DNA of 6,385 nucleotides, from positions 1 to 6,385 of the forward strand of contig CALVWH010000052.1 in assembly GCA_944364705.1 (NCBI GenBank). Direction: 5' to 3'. Both the position numbers and the translations under genes were made by a program. The stretch comes from an uncultured Bacilli bacterium. GTDB taxonomy: Bacteria > Bacillota_I > Bacilli_A > RF39 > UBA660. Below, one piece after another: positions 5,704 through 6,385 of the stretch. How positions within the stretch are numbered: the first letter of the stretch is position 1; each line of letters starts with the position of its first letter. The notes beneath the pieces were generated by a model that saw only the letters and a list, made by a program, of their open reading frames with translations, made no database searches and was not told where the DNA came from.

Positions 5704-5732
5704 AGAATATCATTTTTCTAAAGGAAAAGCAA
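5704..5732 (-). promoter_or_regulatory. Candidate sigma-A-type promoter of HU
   Basis: The -35-like TTGCTT (5732-5727) is separated by 17 nt from the -10-like TATTCT (5709-5704), which is preceded by TGA as an extended TGn element. Transcription would begin near 5697, leaving a leader of about 45 nt with the ribosome binding site intact. The match to consensus is partial (TTG of the -35, 4 of 6 at the -10). Confidence 0.4.
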
Positions 5733-5749
5733 GTAATTTCTTTGCTTTT
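5725..5749 (-). terminator. Weak terminator candidate behind the metallophosphoesterase gene
   Basis: AAAAGCAA (5749-5742 on the minus strand) pairs with TTGCTTTT (5732-5725) over 8 bp around a 9-nt loop, starting just after the TAA at 5753-5751. Only two G-C pairs support the stem, and the T tail is interrupted by CC, so termination may be inefficient and HU could receive some read-through. The 3' arm doubles as the -35 of the proposed HU promoter. Confidence 0.4.
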
Positions 5750-5750
5750 T

Positions 5751-6385
5751 TTACTTTTTTCCAGATTTTTTATTGTTTGTAATTATAATTTCGGTAAGGA
5801 TACTTGGAAACAAGAAATTAAAGGCAGAGATTGGCCCAGATAATTTACTAAGTTTTATAATTCCACCATTAATAATAAACTCTGGTTTTTCTCCTTTTCC
5901 TGGGTACCATCCTCTTGTATTTTTGGGAAAAAGTTTTTTATTTGGACTGATCACACCAAAATGCCAATTGGTATGCGTAAATGGATAGAAAAGAAGTCCA
6001 TCATGATTATGACCACATAAAACAAGATCGCAGTTTTTTAATTTTTTTTGTTTTCCTAAAAGAAAGTTTGGAGAATGTAAAAGAAGTACATGATATTTCT
6101 CATCTTCTGGAAATTTTATCGTATTTAAAATTTCTTTACTTACTTCTTCTTTATAAGCGTTTTCGGGATGATATTTTCTTTCTTCTACTTCGTATCCATA
6201 AAAACAAACATCTTGAAAGGAAAGCATTTCATTTCGTAAACAATAAACGCCAGAAATTTGTTTTAATTTTTTTAAATATTCTTGGTATTCTTTTCCGTAT
6301 GCCCACTTTTCTAATAAATCATGATTCCCTAAAATAAGAATACAAGGAGCAAACGTTGTTAAATTGTTTAAAAAAAAAAAAAAAG
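5751..6385 (-). CDS. Metallophosphoesterase, 5' end cut by the window edge
   Basis: This belongs to the calcineurin-like phosphoesterase superfamily, resembling the YkuE/YaeI-type membrane-associated group. The frame is open from the right edge for 210 codons without reaching a start, so the N-terminus is outside the window. Visible metal-ligand motifs are GNHD at 6329-6318 (within CILILGNHD), an LLLHSPN histidine segment near 6077, and CGHNHDG (GHxH) at 6017-5997. The first motif (DxH) should lie upstream, beyond the edge. The C-terminus is basic (NNKKSGKK) after a hydrophobic LTEIIIT stretch. An ATG at 6227 is in frame but internal, because taking it as the start would discard GNHD. The substrate cannot be told; relatives act on phosphodiesters or lipid phosphates. 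The visible 5' end is a T15 run, so the first few codons (poly-Phe) are doubtful. Confidence 0.88.
   Translation of the reverse strand, partial: FFFFLNNLTTFAPCILILGNHDLLEKWAYGKEYQEYLKKLKQISGVYCLRNEMLSFQDVCFYGYEVEERKYHPENAYKEEVSKEILNTIKFPEDEKYHVLLLHSPNFLLGKQKKLKNCDLVLCGHNHDGLLFYPFTHTNWHFGVISPNKKLFPKNTRGWYPGKGEKPEFIINGGIIKLSKLSGPISAFNFLFPSILTEIIITNNKKSGKK

Noticed and set aside
5462..5782. Leucine-rich + strand frame opposite HU
   Set aside because: It is the antisense shadow of HU and the intergenic region, with no ribosome binding site; its Leu/Phe richness comes from the complement of Lys/Glu-rich codons.
5751..6227. Metallophosphoesterase starting at the ATG at 6227
   Set aside because: The frame continues upstream through GNHD, a required metal-binding motif, so that ATG is internal and the gene is 5'-partial.
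5981..6337. 118-residue + strand frame opposite the metallophosphoesterase
   Set aside because: It overlaps conserved coding sequence on the other strand and has no recognisable domain or start signal.
1..6385. CRISPR array, tRNA/rRNA genes, insertion sequences, attachment sites
   Set aside because: No repeated spacer-like units, cloverleaf-like segments, transposase frames or flanking inverted/direct repeats were seen on either strand.
1..6385. A novel multi-gene biological system
   Set aside because: All but one gene belong to well-known housekeeping families in a familiar order, and the single unrecognised gene is not evidence of a system by itself.

Overview
This window is an A+T-rich piece of a low-GC Gram-positive (Firmicutes/Bacilli-type) chromosome. 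It carries six complete or near-complete protein genes and one gene cut by the right edge. The gene set is core housekeeping: a class A penicillin-binding protein, endonuclease III, DnaD, a CCA-adding-type nucleotidyltransferase, an HU protein and a metallophosphoesterase. DnaD is a Firmicutes/Tenericutes replication marker. The peptidoglycan synthase means the cell has a wall. dnaD and nth both stop at TGA, so the mycoplasma code (TGA = Trp) is not in use. My inference is a walled, AT-rich member of the Bacilli, perhaps a small-genome gut lineage; the exact taxon cannot be read from the sequence.

Layout. On the + strand, one large gene (37-2712) encodes a bifunctional peptidoglycan synthase. 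Its start lies inside an extreme poly-A region with no visible ribosome binding site. It converges on a block of minus-strand genes, and a 12-bp hairpin at 2711-2740 can terminate transcription in both directions. Read in their own direction, the minus-strand genes are: a 5'-truncated metallophosphoesterase (6385-5751); a short intergenic region with a weak hairpin, a candidate promoter and a leader hairpin; the HU gene (5651-5379) with a strong ribosome binding site and an intrinsic terminator over its stop codon; then a tightly packed run of cca (5353-4583), an unrecognised membrane-anchored or exported protein (4573-3969), dnaD (3976-3344) and nth (3347-2724). Within this run the junctions are a 9-nt gap, an 8-nt overlap and a 4-nt ATGA overlap, so it looks like a single translationally coupled operon. 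There is no gene-free stretch longer than about 100 bases.

How the genes fit together. The order dnaD-nth convergent with a class A PBP, with cca further upstream, resembles the arrangement known around ponA/nth/dnaD/cca in Bacillus, compressed by loss of intervening genes. Replication initiation (DnaD), base-excision repair (Nth), nucleoid packing (HU), tRNA 3'-end synthesis (Cca) and wall synthesis (PBP) are simply housekeeping neighbours. I see no mobile element, CRISPR array, RNA gene, defence system or novel multi-gene system.

The points most worth a second look are: (1) the unrecognised gene between cca and dnaD, whose well-placed ATG and ribosome binding site open a signal-like N-terminus in one frame while the body is in another, joined at a T8 run; (2) cca, which is unusually short and starts directly behind a terminator without a Shine-Dalgarno; (3) the A17 run immediately after the PBP start codon.
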